From positions 62,001 through 126,000 of IMG/VR virus record IMGVR_UViG_3300038309_000252: a stretch of 64,000 bases of DNA; one strand, given 5' to 3'. Source of the DNA: a virus. Under the pieces are notes generated by a model. That model saw only the letters and a list, made by a program, of their open reading frames with translations, was not told the origin of the DNA and ran no database searches. The position numbers were made by a program, and so were the translations under genes. Of this stretch, positions 26,706 to 35,417 are shown piece by piece. The stretch's first letter is position 1, and each line of letters begins with the position of its first letter.

Positions 26706-26930
26706 TTATTTTTTTGATTTAAGTTTATCTTTAGGGTGTATTTTACCTCTGGAAAGTAATTCAGTATATATACTTTCAAAATAAATCCAATCAGAAAGAT
26801 TTGGTGGACCAACTTTAATCATTGTTGTTACAAACCCAAATTGTAATAAGATAAAAATAAGCAAGTTTACAAACCATTTATTGAATCTAACATATTTGTT
26901 ATTAGCTAAATAAGATTTAAGTTTTTTCAT
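26706..26930 (-). CDS. small membrane protein on the opposite strand
   Basis: 74 residues with a transmembrane stretch (WFVNLLIFILLQFGFVTTMI) and a conserved-looking DWIYFESIYTELLSRGKIHP tail. It lies alone on the minus strand between two + genes and has no obvious ribosome-binding site, so it is uncertain. Confidence 0.5.
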   Translation of the reverse strand: MKKLKSYLANNKYVRFNKWFVNLLIFILLQFGFVTTMIKVGPPNLSDWIYFESIYTELLSRGKIHPKDKLKSKK

Positions 26931-26951
26931 AGAAGTTTAAGGATTATAATC

Positions 26952-27365
26952 ATGTTAATACCTTTTTCCATGGATGACCTCCACATATATTTATTAATGC
27001 TTATTTGTATTTTTATTTATGGTGTCATAATGTATGATGTTGTTTTTAGTAAACATCCAATGTATATTAGTGGTGATTATTCTATGTTATATCCTAGTGT
27101 ATGGTTACAAAAAATAAAAACTTATTTTAATATTAACAATGAATATACTGAAAAGAAATCGATAAAAATTAGACTTAAAACGTATATTAATTATATTAAA
27201 AGATATTTAACAGTAATTAAAGTTAATTTACAATGGAAATTGAGGTTAAAATTGAGGTTAAGTTGGGTACATTATTATATTAATTTATGTTTATGTTGGT
27301 TGATATACTATTATTACAAACTTAAGTTTTTGATCAAGTTTATGATCAAAAAAAAGGCGCAATAA
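26952..27365 (+). CDS. membrane protein, function unknown
   Basis: 137 residues; an N-terminal transmembrane helix (YLLMLICIFIYGVIMYDVVF), a basic middle and a second hydrophobic segment (YINLCLCWLIYYYY). TAAGGA precedes the ATG. It is the last + gene before the convergent terminator, next to the spanins, so a lysis-related role such as a holin is possible but unproven. Confidence 0.55.
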   Translation: MLIPFSMDDLHIYLLMLICIFIYGVIMYDVVFSKHPMYISGDYSMLYPSVWLQKIKTYFNINNEYTEKKSIKIRLKTYINYIKRYLTVIKVNLQWKLRLKLRLSWVHYYINLCLCWLIYYYYKLKFLIKFMIKKKAQ

Positions 27366-27376
27366 ATGCGCCTTTT
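27347..27376. terminator. bidirectional terminator between convergent operons
   Basis: AAAAGGCGCA, five-base loop, TGCGCCTTTT, with an A run on the left and a T run on the right. It serves the + operon ending at 27365 and the gp32 operon ending at 27394. Confidence 0.85.
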
Positions 27377-27393
27377 ACATTAAAAGTCAGATT

Positions 27394-28311
27394 TCATTCA
27401 TCAGCTAATGATTGAAAATATGCCACCATTTCATCATCATTATCTGATTCCAAAGGTTGCTTTTTAGATTTTCCAACTTCTGGTGTTTCTTTGACCTTAG
27501 CTTCCATTATAGGTTCTTCGATTTCTTTAATATTTACAGAAACTTCTTTTGCTGAAAAGTTTTTGTTAGTAAGACCTAACACAGCATTCAACTTTTGTTT
27601 CAATTGTTCATATGTCTTAAAGTTTGATTCATCAATAAGTTCAGATAATTTATAACACTTATTTGCAATTTGCATAATTTCTTCATCAGAATCAGATATT
27701 GGTGCTGGTGATTCAAACTCAGAAGAATCATAGTTTGGAAATCCATCTGCTTGCTTGATTCGCAGTTTGAAGTTAGCTCCTTCCCAAAAATCAAAAACAT
27801 TCACTGGTTCCTGATCTTCAAATAATGGTTTTGCTTTATCAATAATCTTATCAAAGATTTTCTTGCCATACTTGAATAGAAATACCTTTCCATTATTTTC
27901 TGGATGTTTTGGATCATTAACAACAAGAATATTAGAAATGTAATTCAACTTCCTTTTTTGATCTCTTACTTGTTTTCTAGCAGGAGACTTATCATCATTA
28001 GTAGAATTCCATAGTTCTATATTCAATTCATTAACAGGATCCCCCTTGTTAATAGTTGTCAATGAGTTTTCAATGTACCATTTTCCAGTTGGTCCTTTAA
28101 ATCCATGAGTAAATAACTTAACCCATGGTAGAGCATTCTCAACACTTGGAAGAAAACGAATTGTAGCAGAACCATTACCTGCTTTATCACGTTCTAGCTT
28201 CCAAAAACGATCGTCATTATAATCTTTCCTTTCATTCTGCTCAAACTCTTTAATGATCTTGCTAAAATCATTATTACGTGTTGCGCGCACAGATTTGATA
28301 TCAAACGACAT
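27394..28311 (-). CDS. 32: single-stranded DNA-binding protein gp32
   Basis: 305 residues with gp32 marks: the basic N-terminal cooperativity region, TIRFLPSVENALPWVKLF, FTHGFKGPTGKWYIENS, an OB-fold core and an acidic C-terminal tail ending DDEMVAYFQSLADE. The Cys residues that bind zinc in T4 gp32 are absent here, as in cyanophage-type gp32. It coats single strands and organises UvsX, UvsY, primase and polymerase. Driven by a consensus promoter at 28406-28434. Confidence 0.93.
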   Translation of the reverse strand: MSFDIKSVRATRNNDFSKIIKEFEQNERKDYNDDRFWKLERDKAGNGSATIRFLPSVENALPWVKLFTHGFKGPTGKWYIENSLTTINKGDPVNELNIELWNSTNDDKSPARKQVRDQKRKLNYISNILVVNDPKHPENNGKVFLFKYGKKIFDKIIDKAKPLFEDQEPVNVFDFWEGANFKLRIKQADGFPNYDSSEFESPAPISDSDEEIMQIANKCYKLSELIDESNFKTYEQLKQKLNAVLGLTNKNFSAKEVSVNIKEIEEPIMEAKVKETPEVGKSKKQPLESDNDDEMVAYFQSLADE

Positions 28312-28345
28312 ATTACACCTCTTTTAACGACATATAAACGAAATA

Positions 28346-28501
28346 TTAATTATATTTTTCTGATGCAGGAAATTGATAAAGATCACGTTTATTAGTTTTT
28401 CTTTTATTATACTGCTTCTTTTGCTTTTTGTCAAGTGATTCCTTTTTATCCTTATTATCCCACATATAATCAAATTTATTCTTATGAAAAGTCTTACTCA
28501 T
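28346..28501 (-). CDS. small basic protein before gp32
   Basis: 51 residues, very Lys-rich (MSKTFHKNKFDYMWDNKDKK at the start, FPASEKYN at the end). The gp32 promoter lies inside this frame. No family recognised; basic composition suggests nucleic-acid binding. Confidence 0.5.
   Translation of the reverse strand: MSKTFHKNKFDYMWDNKDKKESLDKKQKKQYNKRKTNKRDLYQFPASEKYN
28406..28434 (-). promoter_or_regulatory. consensus sigma-70 promoter for gp32
   Basis: On the minus strand: TTGACA, 17 bases, TATAAT, inside the small gene 28346-28501. Confidence 0.9.
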
Positions 28502-28521
28502 AAATTAAACCCTAAACCTCC

Positions 28522-28737
28522 TTAAAATGACAACAATAGATTATTTTCCTTTTTAATATTAAGATCATTTTTTAACTTAGCTTTCAATGCAGCATTAACA
28601 TTTTTTGCAATTTGCTCTGGTTCAATATCATATCTATTGCAATATTCAAGGATGACATCTAGACATGTCATCCTATTTTTGATTGCTATTAATTCAATTT
28701 TTTCAGAGAAAATATTTTTGTTAATTTTCTTAGCCAT
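28522..28737 (-). CDS. 33: late-transcription coactivator gp33
   Basis: 71 residues: FSEKIELIAIKNRMTCLDVI, LEYCNRYDIEPEQIAKNV and a helical end finishing in the hydrophobic ENNLLLSF, the type of C-terminal clamp-binding tail that gp33 uses to contact gp45. gp33 bridges the clamp and RNA polymerase at late promoters with gp55. GAGG precedes ATG 28737; the frame is open from 28764. Confidence 0.85.
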   Translation of the reverse strand: MAKKINKNIFSEKIELIAIKNRMTCLDVILEYCNRYDIEPEQIAKNVNAALKAKLKNDLNIKKENNLLLSF

Positions 28738-28760
28738 AATTATCCTCTTTTGTTTGATTG

Positions 28761-28892
28761 TCAAACATCATAATCAAATAACCATAATTCATCGTTACAT
28801 GTATTAATCCTAAAATCCACTGGAAACTTTTTTTCCTGTTCTTGTTCTTTTAATTGGGTATTCGTTAAGAAGTTGCTTGGATCCTTCTTCAT
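28761..28892 (-). CDS. possible small gene overlapping the clpP end
   Basis: Reading frame of 43 codons from ATG 28892, overlapping the 3' end of clpP in another frame, then running 49 bases past it. The C-terminal end, CNDELWLFDYDV, looks protein-like. No ribosome-binding site is visible. Confidence 0.35.
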   Translation of the reverse strand: MKKDPSNFLTNTQLKEQEQEKKFPVDFRINTCNDELWLFDYDV

Positions 28893-29556
28893 TGGATGGA
28901 CAGGTTGTATTTGATTGTGATTGCTGCTCATGTTCATGTTTACATTCATGATTTTCATTTCCTTCAACTTTATTAAGAAACTTTAAACGTTCTTGAAATC
29001 TATTACGAATTTGATCAGCATCAAACCATAATTCAACTCCAGATTTTACACCTTCTAATTCTTCAGAAGTCAAGAAACCATCATAGGTTTCATGAAGCAT
29101 TTTCTCAATCATTTTGACAGTAAATTCTGTGTGTGCCTTTACATTCCTTGCACTTCCTTGCGATTCAAAAAAAGCAGTATGAATCATCATATAAGCACTA
29201 TCAAAGACCACAATTTGATCGCAATACATGGCAATCATAGAAGCAGCAGAAAAACATGGACCAACAAGCATTGCTGTAGTTGTTGCTTGAGTATACTTCA
29301 ATCCTTCAATAATTGCAAATGTGGAATCAAGACTGCCTCCAGAAGAATTAATAAATAAATTAATAGAATCATTTTCATCTGAATTAAATAAAATAGTCAA
29401 AAAATCACGATACTTATCTGGGCAATCAATTTCATTGTCTAAAAATACATCATGATGCTGGTAGATTTTTTGTATAGTCTTAATATACTGATCTACTGGA
29501 GTATCAAAAATCTTTGCAAAGATTTTTGATTGTGATGGATTAATATCATTATTCAT
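28810..29556 (-). CDS. ClpP-like serine protease
   Basis: ClpP/crotonase fold: FINSSGGSLDSTFAI, the nucleophile region GPCFSAASMIAMYCD (Ser in AASM) and the His region YMMIHTAFF. The last 45 residues are a polar His/Gln-rich tail not found in ClpP. Phage ClpP-like proteases occur in T4-like phages and may process capsid or host proteins. Start ATG 29556 after GAGG; the frame opens at 29565. No catalytic AAA+ partner is adjacent. Confidence 0.8.
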   Translation of the reverse strand: MNNDINPSQSKIFAKIFDTPVDQYIKTIQKIYQHHDVFLDNEIDCPDKYRDFLTILFNSDENDSINLFINSSGGSLDSTFAIIEGLKYTQATTTAMLVGPCFSAASMIAMYCDQIVVFDSAYMMIHTAFFESQGSARNVKAHTEFTVKMIEKMLHETYDGFLTSEELEGVKSGVELWFDADQIRNRFQERLKFLNKVEGNENHECKHEHEQQSQSNTTCPSNEEGSKQLLNEYPIKRTRTGKKVSSGF

Positions 29557-29572
29557 AGTTATCACCTCTATT

Positions 29573-30220
29573 CTATACTAAAATTTGATATTGCTTTCTG
29601 AAATATGCAAACTTATCAATCCATTTTTCTCTATCTTTACTAACAAATAGTTGGATTCCATAGTCTGGAACAGCAATAATAATTCTAAGTGATGGTATTG
29701 TTATACCAAATAATTCTTCAAACATCAAAGAATATACAGATACTTGCATCCAATAATTTTCAATCCATTCATTTCTTTTTGGTTTGGATGAAGTCTTGAA
29801 ATCAATTACAGACAATTCACCATCAAATTCACCAATACAGTCTACAGTTCCAGCTACTAGTAATGAAGGAGAATACATTCTAGATTCTAGACAATGAATA
29901 TTGTCAATTCTATCTAATACAGGTTCTAATTTATTAAATATTTCTTTTTCAAATATTCCTGGAGATGCCTTCCCTGTAAGAAGAAATTGCTCACATAAAC
30001 TATGTATTTCAGTTCCAAAAGCAGATGATTTTTTTTGTATTCTTTCAGCTTCTTCAATTCCTACCTTTTCAATCCATTTATCAATTGAATCTTTTGTTAC
30101 TAGTTTTAGGACAGAAGTTACAGAAGGCATAATATCACCATTGATACTTGAATATGTCCTTCCTTCATCTGTATTAATTTGATCAAGATGTGGAAAATCA
30201 TGATGTATAAAAGTTTTCAT
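29573..30220 (-). CDS. PD-(D/E)XK exonuclease (RecB/Cas4-like)
   Basis: 215 residues with the nuclease core: a conserved HSLCEQF helix (about residue 74), then GTVDCIGEF and SVIDFKTS, the D...(D/E)xK arrangement, then the Q of YWMQVSVYSLM. Such nucleases in T4-like phages are thought to act in DNA recombination or processing. Flanked by clpP and the endolysin. Confidence 0.75.
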   Translation of the reverse strand: MKTFIHHDFPHLDQINTDEGRTYSSINGDIMPSVTSVLKLVTKDSIDKWIEKVGIEEAERIQKKSSAFGTEIHSLCEQFLLTGKASPGIFEKEIFNKLEPVLDRIDNIHCLESRMYSPSLLVAGTVDCIGEFDGELSVIDFKTSSKPKRNEWIENYWMQVSVYSLMFEELFGITIPSLRIIIAVPDYGIQLFVSKDREKWIDKFAYFRKQYQILV

Positions 30221-30232
30221 ACCATACCTAAT

Positions 30233-31279
30233 TTAGATAAGTTCAAAATGAAATGGATCAATCAATGTTGATAATGATGCTTTTTGACTAGAAGAGTATA
30301 AATCCACATTTTTAGCTAAATCTAGGAATCTAATATCACCATATGCCCAGCATGATCCCCATCTTAATGGTATTTGTAATTCTTTTGCCACAGATTGAAC
30401 TGCTGTTGCTAATGACATATATGATGCTTTCAATTTAAGGTCATTCAATTCCTGATGTTGCAACAAAGGTTTAAAATATTCATAAAACCCACGTTTTTTC
30501 TTAGCAATATCTGGTGAATTATACCCTACTTTATTTAGTGCTGCAAGATAATAATCAGGATGTGATTTAGGATCAATATTAGATGGAATATTTTGTTTAA
30601 AAAATAAAACAGTAATATCTGCAGCAATTTGAGGATCATTCATCATATCTGGTCTTTCATCAATTGGAATACCTGAAAGTTTAGCAAACTTTTCGTAATT
30701 ATATCTTCCTGTCAATTGAATGAATCCCCTACCATAATATTTTCCACCATCATCTGCTTTAATATTACCTAAGATTTTTCCTTGTGGAGTTGTTGGTCCA
30801 TATATAAAATTAAAAAACTCTGCTCTAGTACCTTTGTTTTTCGTTTTCCAATTAGCATATTTATTTGCTAAAGATGCATTACCATGAAAAATTGATGGAA
30901 ATATTTTTAACAATCTATTAGATGAGTATTCATAATATTCTTCTTGACATTTCCATTCACATTCACCACCAACAATACCCAATACGGAAGCTTTTTGAAC
31001 TGGTGTAAAAAATTGATATTTATCACATGCTTTAATCAATAACGCAATATTGGTTTTTAATTCAGAATTATAAGGTTTAGGTGGAATTATATCATCATAA
31101 ATTGGAGTTGGCAATAATATGTCAATTGCTGAACCAGATTGATGTGATTGCGTCATTTCTTTCTTATGTTCTTTTGCAGCGCTTCCTAATGTAAACTGTA
31201 CAGGACTTGTAGAATATAATTTATCTATTAGTTTTATAAGTTTAGGATTAATAGATTTGATTAACGGATTTATTGTCAT
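30233..31279 (-). CDS. endolysin: GH19-type lysozyme domain inserted in an M15-type peptidase
   Basis: The first 60 residues and the last 65 together resemble one M15 D,L-peptidase: QSHQSGSAIDI (the SxHxxGxAxD zinc motif) near residue 45, and LRWGSCWAYGDI with DPFHFEL (the HFE motif) at the C terminus. Between them (about residues 75-285) sits a GH19 chitinase/lysozyme-like domain with the catalytic Glu in VGGECEW and the signature YYGRGFIQLTGRYNY. So two cell-wall activities are nested. 348 residues; overlaps phoH by four bases. Confidence 0.75.
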   Translation of the reverse strand: MTINPLIKSINPKLIKLIDKLYSTSPVQFTLGSAAKEHKKEMTQSHQSGSAIDILLPTPIYDDIIPPKPYNSELKTNIALLIKACDKYQFFTPVQKASVLGIVGGECEWKCQEEYYEYSSNRLLKIFPSIFHGNASLANKYANWKTKNKGTRAEFFNFIYGPTTPQGKILGNIKADDGGKYYGRGFIQLTGRYNYEKFAKLSGIPIDERPDMMNDPQIAADITVLFFKQNIPSNIDPKSHPDYYLAALNKVGYNSPDIAKKKRGFYEYFKPLLQHQELNDLKLKASYMSLATAVQSVAKELQIPLRWGSCWAYGDIRFLDLAKNVDLYSSSQKASLSTLIDPFHFELI

Positions 31280-32100
31280 TGATAATCCTCCTCATTATCA
31301 TCATAATTCATTTTGGCAATAATATATTCTTTAACAATATTGCTTCTTATAATGTCTTCAATTCCGAATTCAATATGAGCAAGTGATCTCATTTTTTTAG
31401 TGACATTCTTAAATCTTAATAACCCAGACATATCATTTTTTTTCTTATTTAAATCAGTTTGTCTATAATCACCACAGAATAAGATTTTTGAATTATAACC
31501 AACTCGAGTCATTATAGAGTCTAATTCTTCCCATGTCAGGTTTTGACATTCATCCACAATGATAATACAATTGTCAAATGTCATTCCTCTAATAAATGAC
31601 GTTGAAACAAACTCAACATGTTTTTGTTCTTCTAATCTATCCCATGCATCTTTTCTATCAAATAAAGTTTCACAAATCTGTTTATAAGGAAGTTGATATA
31701 TATCAAGTTTTTCATCAACTGATCCTGGAAGATGACCAATTTCTCTTCCTTGCACTGCTGATCTGACAACTAATAATTTATTATATTTACCTTTCATTAA
31801 AATTTCTTCAATACTTTTATACAAAGCACAGAAGGTTTTTCCTGTACCAGCTACACCATGAAGCATTATAAAGGAATTATCTTCATTATACAATGAAAAA
31901 AACTTACTTTGATTTTCTGTTAAAGGTTGAAATGTTTTAAGATCATCAATTTTAATTTTTAATTGATTTTTATGAAGTTTTTGTTGTTTATTAGTTGTTA
32001 TTTCTGTGGATTGCAGGATGAAAGAAATGTCATTAATGTCATTAATTGATGAATGACCATTACCATTTAAATGATTAGCTTTCCATGTTTGTTTAGACAT
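31276..32100 (-). CDS. phoH: PhoH-like ATPase
   Basis: P-loop ATPase of the PhoH family, common in marine and T4-like phages, with RNA-helicase-like relatives. Walker A GVAGTGKTFCAL lies about residue 81, VRSAVQGREIGHLPG is the family signature, Walker B is CIIIVDECQN, and a sensor region KILFCGDYRQTD follows. The first 55 residues are an unrelated polar extension. Confidence 0.9.
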   Translation of the reverse strand: MSKQTWKANHLNGNGHSSINDINDISFILQSTEITTNKQQKLHKNQLKIKIDDLKTFQPLTENQSKFFSLYNEDNSFIMLHGVAGTGKTFCALYKSIEEILMKGKYNKLLVVRSAVQGREIGHLPGSVDEKLDIYQLPYKQICETLFDRKDAWDRLEEQKHVEFVSTSFIRGMTFDNCIIIVDECQNLTWEELDSIMTRVGYNSKILFCGDYRQTDLNKKKNDMSGLLRFKNVTKKMRSLAHIEFGIEDIIRSNIVKEYIIAKMNYDDNEEDYQ

Positions 32101-32126
32101 GAAGCATTATTACTCCTTAAAGATGT

Positions 32127-32360
32127 TTATTTGATGTTTAATTGACTACCTGGTGTAGTTGAATGAATTTTTTGCATTACCTCCTTAAATCCTTGATCTG
32201 TGCGACGTATTCCCAATCTAACAGGATCGCCAAGATGTGGTGGTGTAATTATCAATTCCAATTCAGGATTATCAAGTAAATACTGATCACGTTTATCATA
32301 AGAAATAATTTCCTCAAATGTTATTCCAGTTATTTTATTACGAAATTCATATAATGCCAT
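32127..32360 (-). CDS. small conserved phage protein
   Basis: 77 residues: LYEFRNKITGITFEE resembles the FmdB-type strand pair but has no zinc Cys; the end has PVRLGIRRTDQGFKEVMQKI, a pattern seen in many T4-like phages. Function unknown. Confidence 0.65.
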   Translation of the reverse strand: MALYEFRNKITGITFEEIISYDKRDQYLLDNPELELIITPPHLGDPVRLGIRRTDQGFKEVMQKIHSTTPGSQLNIK

Positions 32361-32398
32361 CTATTTACCTCATTAATTATTTATGATTTGTTAAAAAC

Positions 32399-32426
32399 AA
32401 AAGGCACCAGGATCCTGGTGCCTTTT
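32399..32426. terminator. rho-independent terminator
   Basis: A 28-base perfect palindrome from AAAAGGCACCAG to its complement, with A and T runs at the ends. It ends the operon whose last gene stops at 32452. Confidence 0.85.
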
Positions 32427-32451
32427 CAAAATAATTAGATATTACAAAATC

Positions 32452-32796
32452 TTAATCATTATCATCGCTTGAAGAGAAATTGTGGTATTCAATAACGACA
32501 GAAGTTACAGACAAATTTTGAATTGTTTTAATTTGATCAATAATATCAAATGTTTTGTCATAATCAACAACACTGCCAGAAATAACTGCTTTTACAAGAA
32601 TATCATTTTCAGTACTTGGAATTAATTCAACATCCATTCCATAATGCATATTAACTTTTATTTGAGAAGGAATAACAATGTTATTATCTAGCTTCTTAAT
32701 GTCTAAAAGAACATTATTAAAACGTTTCCATGCTTCACTAAAAGCAGAAGAATCTACTTTAAGTTCAATATTGGCAAAAAAATAAATATTTTCCAT
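32452..32796 (-). CDS. hypothetical protein
   Basis: 114 residues with an alternating strand-helix pattern and an acidic end (SSSDDND). ATG 32796 follows GAGG; the frame is open from 32808. No family recognised. Just downstream of the PAAR gene. Confidence 0.55.
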   Translation of the reverse strand: MENIYFFANIELKVDSSAFSEAWKRFNNVLLDIKKLDNNIVIPSQIKVNMHYGMDVELIPSTENDILVKAVISGSVVDYDKTFDIIDQIKTIQNLSVTSVVIEYHNFSSSDDND

Positions 32797-32838
32797 TTCA
32801 TACCTCATTTAACATAAACAAAACAATCTTGATTTGAA

Positions 32839-33117
32839 TTAACCTGCAAAAACTGTAGAACTTCCTTGAGCATTTGTAGAACCACAAGCTATTGAATCAC
32901 CAACACGAGCTACTCCTTTTCCGTTTACAATTACTGTACTACTTCCACTACTTTGTGTTGATGTATGTGGTGGAATACCATGTGGACCCCAAGAATCACC
33001 AACTCTATGAACACCTTTACCATCAACAAAAACATCAGTTGATGCACTAGTATTAGCTCTTGGTGGAGCATTTGCATGTCCTGAACACATATCACCAAGT
33101 CTAACAACTGCAGGCAT
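32839..33117 (-). CDS. PAAR-motif spike tip protein
   Basis: 92 residues of PAAR repeats: VVRLGDMCSGH at the start, FVDGKGVHRVGDSW and VNGKGVARVGDSIACGS. PAAR proteins sharpen the tip of the gp5-type membrane-piercing spike of contractile tails and bind a metal through the conserved His and Cys. A structural gene within an otherwise mixed minus-strand operon. Confidence 0.9.
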   Translation of the reverse strand: MPAVVRLGDMCSGHANAPPRANTSASTDVFVDGKGVHRVGDSWGPHGIPPHTSTQSSGSSTVIVNGKGVARVGDSIACGSTNAQGSSTVFAG

Positions 33118-33247
33118 TTTTAATCTCTTTATTTAAATTATTTTTTTCTAAACGTCTTAATGCCTTTCTAGTTTTTCCATGTGGACCATGCTTTGGTTGA
33201 TTGTTCCACAAAGCTAACAAATGAAAATTACGAGTTTTGATTTTCAT
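33101..33247 (-). CDS. tiny basic protein of the GPHGKT family
   Basis: 48 residues overlapping the PAAR gene start. It contains KHGPHGKTRKALRR, matching SGPHGKTTKANRR in the early protein at 48216. Shared motif and basic character suggest a nucleic-acid-binding peptide family. AGGATAATAAA precedes the ATG. Confidence 0.55.
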   Translation of the reverse strand: MKIKTRNFHLLALWNNQPKHGPHGKTRKALRRLEKNNLNKEIKNACSC

Positions 33248-33261
33248 TTTATTATCCTGTA

Positions 33262-33813
33262 TTAGATGGTATTAGATGCTGCTTTTTCTGCAGCAGCTTT
33301 TTGCTCTAATTCTTGTTGCCTAGCTAATCTTCTCATTTTCAATTTTTGATACCTTGTCAATGGTTTTTCTTCCAATGGAGGAACTTCTGGAGGATTATCA
33401 ACCATTGGGATGAATCCTGCTTCTGCAATTACTTTATATGTTAACTTAGGATATAAATGCGGCAAGGTTTGATCTTTGACAGCAATCAAAATTGCTACTT
33501 CATCAGGATGTAAAACTTCACACATACGAATAAATGCATCTTCACGTTTCATCATTGGTATATCTTTTTTACAAAAGATATCAAACTTTCCAATTTGGGC
33601 AATAAATGGAACACCAGTCAATCCTTGTGGTTCCAATGCTTTTTTAAATGGTGGAATACCTGATGGAAGAATGAATTTTCCATTTGGAACATACGCATGG
33701 AAAAATAGTTTGCCTAATGGACCACCATTACCTTGCTTCTTATATGTTGTTTGAAAAAGACTCAAATCATTATTCAATTCTTTTAAAACGTCTGTGATAT
33801 ATTTTGTAGTCAT
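33262..33813 (-). CDS. conserved T4-like hypothetical protein
   Basis: 183 residues. Contains GNGGPLGKLFFHAYVPNG, a LHPDEVAILIAVKDQ segment and MVDNPPEVPPLEE before a basic Ala/Gln-rich tail. Proteins with this layout are found in marine T4-like phages. Overlaps the next gene upstream by four bases. Confidence 0.6.
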   Translation of the reverse strand: MTTKYITDVLKELNNDLSLFQTTYKKQGNGGPLGKLFFHAYVPNGKFILPSGIPPFKKALEPQGLTGVPFIAQIGKFDIFCKKDIPMMKREDAFIRMCEVLHPDEVAILIAVKDQTLPHLYPKLTYKVIAEAGFIPMVDNPPEVPPLEEKPLTRYQKLKMRRLARQQELEQKAAAEKAASNTI

Positions 33814-34553
33814 ACTTTAACTCTACGCTTAATGTTTTTTGTTAATTTTGTAACTTTTCTTGTTTTTGGTTTATTATTAACCTGATTACAGTCATTAATA
33901 ATAGACTCAATCATCTTTTGAAATTGTACCAATCGCCTTCTTGGCAGCAATCTATAATTTTCAACAATATCATTATCTGATATATTTATAGCAGAAAGTA
34001 GTTCTTGATTAAGATCATTAAACAACAATCCAACTTTTTTTGCAACTGCACTTGATATATTATTCATAATTAAATATGTTTTCATGGAAAACACTTCATT
34101 TTTCAAAATGAAATCATCTATAGCTTGATCGACATCAGAAGCAACTACTTGCACAAGATTAAGTAGTCTTTGATTTGGGTTTGGTTTATTGTTTAATACA
34201 ATAGTTTGTGGTTTATAGTTAGTGGACAAATTAATAACTTCTTGTGTAAGTTTTTGAATATTATCAATATCAATATATTGAGCTCGTCTAATTAAATGAC
34301 CAATAACTCCAATTTTCCTTATTGATAAAAAGGATGAATTTGATATAAAATCTATAGATGGAAATTTCAATATATTTTTTACAAAGTACTCCGCAGCATC
34401 TCTGTAATTCTTTTCTGACCAATTTTCATTATACCAATTCAATGCATTAATTAAGTCTATTTTGTAATTATCTTCTGAAATAATAGGTTCATTAACAATT
34501 GGTTTCTTTCTGCGTGTTTTTGGTTGGTCTTGAACTAAGGTTTCTGTTTCCAT
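33810..34553 (-). CDS. conserved hypothetical protein, basic ends
   Basis: 247 residues, helical, with a Lys/Arg-rich C terminus (RKVTKLTKNIKRRVKV) and N-terminal KTRRKK. The helical core includes SFLSIRKIGVIGHLIRRAQ. It may bind DNA or RNA, but no family is identified. Confidence 0.55.
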   Translation of the reverse strand: METETLVQDQPKTRRKKPIVNEPIISEDNYKIDLINALNWYNENWSEKNYRDAAEYFVKNILKFPSIDFISNSSFLSIRKIGVIGHLIRRAQYIDIDNIQKLTQEVINLSTNYKPQTIVLNNKPNPNQRLLNLVQVVASDVDQAIDDFILKNEVFSMKTYLIMNNISSAVAKKVGLLFNDLNQELLSAINISDNDIVENYRLLPRRRLVQFQKMIESIINDCNQVNNKPKTRKVTKLTKNIKRRVKV

Positions 34554-34557
34554 TATT

Positions 34558-34944
34558 TTAACCCATGTATGGATAGCTAGGATTTTTCAATGAATCAATT
34601 GAATCAATATTATTATTGAATTTAAACTTAGTTATAGAATCCCATCTGAAAGATCTCCATGCTTGTTTATCTACATCAAACACACGACATGCTGAATTAT
34701 GTGGACTATTATGCTTTGAATCTTGTGGATCACTAGATTCATTTAATGTCTTAGGACGCATATCTTCTGGAATTAAATCCATGACCATCGTACAGTTCAT
34801 AACTCGTTCTGAACCATCAAGTTTTGTAAATGTAATTTCCATGTTTGATTCTGGATCATGCAGCAAATTGTATATAAAAATACGAGTACTTATTACTTCA
34901 TCTTCTGTAAGAGATGTCTTAAAAGGATTAATAATTTCAATCAT
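34558..34944 (-). CDS. SH3-like conserved phage protein
   Basis: 128 residues: EITFTKLDGSERVMNCTM followed by a spacer and CRVFDVDKQAWRSFRWDSI, the pattern of a small SH3-like beta-barrel family (DUF2693-like) common in T4-like phages. Role unknown. Confidence 0.65.
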   Translation of the reverse strand: MIEIINPFKTSLTEDEVISTRIFIYNLLHDPESNMEITFTKLDGSERVMNCTMVMDLIPEDMRPKTLNESSDPQDSKHNSPHNSACRVFDVDKQAWRSFRWDSITKFKFNNNIDSIDSLKNPSYPYMG

Positions 34945-34982
34945 ATTTTCACTCCAAATTACATTATTTGGAATATTATAAT

Positions 34983-35417
34983 CTAACTTGTGGTTTCTGT
35001 CAATGGATTAATTTCATCAATCAATTTTGATATATGACTATATGATACACGAGCATTAATGATTCTATTGTAATAAAGATCAGGATTTTCTAGAACACGT
35101 CTATCAATTTGTTCACGCATTTCTAGATAATTGGCATGCGATTTCATTTTGCAAAAATGAAGAATTTCTCTTCTGAAGTTTTCTTCACCTAATAATTTCA
35201 CATCAGATTTTAATTGATCTGATGATGACCAGTAATCTTTCCAATCAGATTCAACATTAATTCTTTTCTTTTTTCCTTTAATAACCTTATACTTTGTACA
35301 ATAAAATTGTTTCAATCCAATATATTGTTTGCCTGAAATAAGATTAGTTATTAAATAAACAAATGCCTTATATTGAGGATCAATTGAATCCACTATTTGA
35401 GTTTTGTGATACCACAT
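34983..35417 (-). CDS. GIY-YIG-like endonuclease
   Basis: 144 residues. FVYLITNLISGKQYIGLK matches the GIY-YIG core, ESDWKDYWSSSDQLKSD and LGEENFRREILHFCK follow, and YYNRIINARV closes it, as in a free-standing nuclease family common in T4-like phages. It overlaps deformylase by 38 bases, so it is settled in the operon rather than a recent invader. Confidence 0.75.
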   Translation of the reverse strand: MWYHKTQIVDSIDPQYKAFVYLITNLISGKQYIGLKQFYCTKYKVIKGKKKRINVESDWKDYWSSSDQLKSDVKLLGEENFRREILHFCKMKSHANYLEMREQIDRRVLENPDLYYNRIINARVSYSHISKLIDEINPLTETTS

